From the NCBI GenBank assembly GCA_016841525.1, contig JAENYZ010000002.1, positions 1 to 64,000 of the forward strand: a stretch of 64,000 nucleotides of DNA, in the 5' to 3' direction. The stretch comes from Anaerolineaceae bacterium. Lineage in GTDB: Bacteria > Chloroflexota > Anaerolineae > Anaerolineales > Anaerolineaceae. Position numbers and translations under genes: made by a program. Below, piece by piece: positions 61,826-64,000 of this stretch. Within the stretch, counting starts at the first letter, position 1, and each line of letters starts with the position of its first letter. Under the pieces are notes generated by a model. That model saw nothing but the letters and a program-made list of their open reading frames with translations, did no database searches and was not told the DNA's origin.

Positions 61826-62707
61826 ATGGATTGTTTGTTGTGTGGATCAGATCAGAAAAGAATCTTTGCACGCGTGGAATCATTCGGGTTTCCACTGGTT
61901 TATTATCAATGCGAAAATTGTGGCTTGATTTATCAGTCAAAGAAAGAGAGTCGGGCTGCAAACCCGGAATTCTATCGGCGGACATATCGCCAGATCTACC
62001 AATCGTGTGAGGAACCAACCCCTAAGGACCTTTGGGTTCAGGAGCAGCGCGCCAAGCACTTAATTGATATTCTCAGGCATCATTTGGAAATCTCTCCTGA
62101 GAAAGTTCTGGATATCGGTGCGTCTGCAGGTGTTTTACTGCAGCAATTTCGAAAGTCTTTTAGCAGTGATGTGGTTGGAGTGGAACCAGGAGATGCCTAC
62201 CGTGCTTACGCCGAAGAGTCTGGCATTGAAATGAAGGAGTCAATGGAGGCTTTATTAGCATCTGACCATGGGAAATTTGACCTGGTCAACATGAGCCATG
62301 TTTTGGAGCACCTTGCAGAACCTGTGGAAGAACTCAAAAGAATAATATTGGAATTATTGAAAGATGGAGGAATCTTGCTGCTGGAAGTTCCTAATTTTTT
62401 TGCCCATGACAGTTATGAGCTGGCTCATTTAGCCTGTTATACCCCCCATACACTAAGGGAAGTGTTGAGGCAAGCTGGTTTCAGATTGGTTTTATTGGAA
62501 AAACATGGTGTGCCACGATCAAAATTATTAAACTTGTATTTGACGGGTATTGCAAAAGCGTCGCCAGAAGCACATGGGACAATCGAAATTAAAAAAGATC
62601 GATTTGTTGGATTTAAGCGAAATGTCAGCATGCTTTATCGTCGATTGATGCAAAAATTTTTCCCACACAAAGCCTGGCTGCCGATTCCCGTTATCGATCA
62701 AAAGTGA
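61826..62707 (+). CDS. SAM-dependent methyltransferase with N-terminal Cys pairs
   Basis: The protein has 293 residues from ATG 61826 (AAGAAG upstream; a GTG at 61820 is an alternative). Residues 3-6 (CLLC) and 32-35 (CENC) form a zinc-ribbon-like pair. The class I methyltransferase core follows with VLDIGASAGVLLQQF (near 93) and FDLVNMSHVLEHL. This C-x2-C plus methyltransferase arrangement is common in sugar and glycan C- or O-methyltransferases. It may act on a nucleotide sugar or on the glycan end recognised by Wzt (inference). Confidence 0.85.
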   Translation: MDCLLCGSDQKRIFARVESFGFPLVYYQCENCGLIYQSKKESRAANPEFYRRTYRQIYQSCEEPTPKDLWVQEQRAKHLIDILRHHLEISPEKVLDIGASAGVLLQQFRKSFSSDVVGVEPGDAYRAYAEESGIEMKESMEALLASDHGKFDLVNMSHVLEHLAEPVEELKRIILELLKDGGILLLEVPNFFAHDSYELAHLACYTPHTLREVLRQAGFRLVLLEKHGVPRSKLLNLYLTGIAKASPEAHGTIEIKKDRFVGFKRNVSMLYRRLMQKFFPHKAWLPIPVIDQK

Positions 62708-62711
62708 AATT

Positions 62712-63638
62712 ATGCCGCTGATAACCTTATTTACCGCCCCCAAACCTTTTCTAGATCCGCATATCAAAGTTATTCAGGAGAACACCCTGGATAACTGGCT
62801 TGCCCTGGGTGAGGCTGTTCAGGTTGTGGTAATTGGCGATGAGCCAGGTATTGCGGAGGCTTGTGCCGAACGCGGTATTTTGCATTTGCCAAATGTACGC
62901 TGTAATAAGATGGGAACCCCATTAATCAGTTCAATTTTCCAGCTTGCCAGGGATGTCAATGATTCACCATTTCTGATGTACAGCAATGCGGACATCCTGT
63001 TTTTCCCTGAGCTTGCGTCTGTAGTTGAGGGTCTGGCGTCTAAAACGGATCGGTTTCTCGGTGTGGGCGAAAGATGGGACCTCGATATTGACCATCCTGT
63101 GGATTTCTCCGGGGATTGGGAGAAGTCATTAAGAGCACGATTACAAATAAACGGCAAACGACATAAACGAACAGGCAGCGATTATTTCATTTATCCCCGG
63201 TCTTGTTTTAAGGAAATCCCCGACTTTGCTGTTGGCAGGGCTGGCTGGGACAATTGGATGATCTTTAACGCCCGTTGGCAGCATTGCCCCCTGGTTGATC
63301 TATCAAAAGGATTAACCATTATCCATCAAAACCACGGCTATGGCCATTTGCCAGACGGCATCATTCATTATTATCAGCCTGAAACAGAAGAAAATGTTAA
63401 GCTTGCTGGGGGTCGACGGACAATATTTACTTTGAGAGATCATTCGCACACATTTGATGGCCAAGAACTTGCCAGGAAAAAATTAGACTGGCAAGCCTTT
63501 TGGCGAGAAGTAGAAATCTTTCCGCTGGTGAAATTGCATTCACATTCCCTGGGATTCTTATTCTTTACAATTTTAAATCCTCTAAAAGCCTTTAAAGAGG
63601 TCAGGGGACGGTTGAAATATAAGCTTGGAAAACAATAA
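62712..63638 (+). CDS. Glycosyltransferase-like protein
   Basis: A 308-residue protein with an N-terminal nucleotide-binding-type fold (PLITLFTAPKPFLDPHI), an FLMYSNADILFFPE segment that takes the place of a DxD motif, and a C-terminal part with VGRAGWDNWMIFNAR and IHQNHGYGHLPDG. The combination resembles GT2-like GT-A transferases; the exact family is not recognised. It starts four bases after the methyltransferase stop, so the two are co-transcribed. Confidence 0.65.
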   Translation: MPLITLFTAPKPFLDPHIKVIQENTLDNWLALGEAVQVVVIGDEPGIAEACAERGILHLPNVRCNKMGTPLISSIFQLARDVNDSPFLMYSNADILFFPELASVVEGLASKTDRFLGVGERWDLDIDHPVDFSGDWEKSLRARLQINGKRHKRTGSDYFIYPRSCFKEIPDFAVGRAGWDNWMIFNARWQHCPLVDLSKGLTIIHQNHGYGHLPDGIIHYYQPETEENVKLAGGRRTIFTLRDHSHTFDGQELARKKLDWQAFWREVEIFPLVKLHSHSLGFLFFTILNPLKAFKEVRGRLKYKLGKQ

Positions 63639-63666
63639 CCACATTTTGATTTATTAGGATGCCTTT

Positions 63667-64000
63667 ATGCCACGTATTGGAATGAACCCTTCAAGAGGGG
63701 TAAGCCTTGATTTTGAACCGGCGCGAACAACGGTCGCCGTTCTTGTGTATGCGCCGCACAATGCGGGATACTTTGAGAATCGGATGGACGTAACCAAGAT
63801 GACCATCCAGAGCATCCTTGCAAACACAGAAGAACCCTTTGACTTGCTTGTGTTTGACAACGGCAGCAGTCCTGAAATGGTTGAATATCTTCAGGCACTG
63901 TATGATAACGGTTCGATTGATTACCTGCACCTTTCAAAAAGCAATATTGGCAAACTGAATGCACTCAACATGATTTTCAATATGGCGCCGGGTGAGATTG
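63667..64000 (+). CDS. GT2-family glycosyltransferase, partial (runs off the window)
   Basis: An open reading frame starting at ATG 63667, with AGGA upstream, that continues past the end of the window; 111 residues are visible. The GT-A N-terminal features are present: TVAVLVYAPHNAGYF, MTIQSILANTEEPFDLLVFDNGS, and KSNIGKLNALN, the nucleotide-binding and first metal-proximal parts of GT2. The DxD-containing part and the C-terminus lie outside. It continues the polysaccharide locus. Confidence 0.85.
   Translation, partial: MPRIGMNPSRGVSLDFEPARTTVAVLVYAPHNAGYFENRMDVTKMTIQSILANTEEPFDLLVFDNGSSPEMVEYLQALYDNGSIDYLHLSKSNIGKLNALNMIFNMAPGEI

Overview
This window most likely comes from a member of the Chloroflexota, class Anaerolineae or a close relative. 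That is an inference from gene families: cohesin and dockerin modules joined to Thr/Pro-rich stalks, secreted proteins ending in YLPL/FLPL, membrane proteins with a CPYL...CH...HCL...C cytoplasmic head, a giant BTAD-ATPase-TPR regulator, a short EF-Ts and an abundance of bacterial GT-C-like membrane proteins. No rRNA or marker phylogeny is available in the window to prove it.

Layout. (1) 1-15035, plus strand: a secreted/cell-surface cluster. A 1859-residue protein carries a five-bladed propeller, beta-helices, a cohesin-like module and a dockerin. Five shorter cohesin proteins follow: one with a YLPL tail, one with its own dockerin, two with Thr/Pro stalks and C-terminal membrane anchors, and one with FN3-like and tandem C-terminal modules. 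Two FLPLLFN-tailed paralogues close the cluster. (2) 13076-18000: intergenic regions full of dispersed repeats, plus two minus-strand paralogues that join a Cys/His head, a membrane span and a Thr/Pro tail. (3) 18182-20888: rpsB-tsf-pyrH with a structured leader, then tRNA-Arg(GCG) and a terminator. (4) 20984-35003: accessory genes, namely a quinone-oxidoreductase-like MDR enzyme, a PAP2 phosphatase, secreted proteins of unknown role, an alpha/beta hydrolase, a BTAD regulator, a GT-C-like membrane protein, a DUF3048 lipoprotein and a secreted beta-propeller/FN3 protein. (5) 35352-37476, minus strand: frr-uppS-cdsA, which is the usual continuation of rpsB-tsf-pyrH but lies about 15 kb away on the other strand. 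(6) 37589-40976, minus strand: a small c-type cytochrome lipoprotein, then znuB-znuC-znuA-zur preceded by a near-perfect 31-bp palindrome. (7) 41000-43785: repeats, a nucleotidyltransferase, tRNA-Asn and an SbcD-like nuclease. (8) 43854-49909: a CDP-alcohol phosphatidyltransferase, an LPLAT acyltransferase, a GT4 glycosyltransferase and two polytopic GT-C-like proteins, resembling the actinobacterial phosphatidylinositol mannoside gene neighbourhood. (9) 50179-64000: a surface-polysaccharide locus with GDP-fucose synthase, a Wzm/Wzt exporter, a capsule-type glycosyltransferase, methyltransferases, a PseB-like dehydratase, an RmlD-like reductase, a NeuB/SpsE-like synthase, an SpsF-like cytidylyltransferase and several glycosyltransferases. 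The last gene runs off the window.

How it fits together. Most of the window is devoted to building and decorating the cell surface: protein scaffolds (cohesin/dockerin), glycolipid anchors (LPLAT, CDP-alcohol transferase, GT4, GT-C) and an exported glycan that probably contains a deoxysugar and a nonulosonic-acid-like sugar. The strongest candidate for an under-described system is the cohesin/dockerin cluster together with the YLPL/FLPL-tailed proteins. No CRISPR array, transposase, integrase or rRNA was seen.
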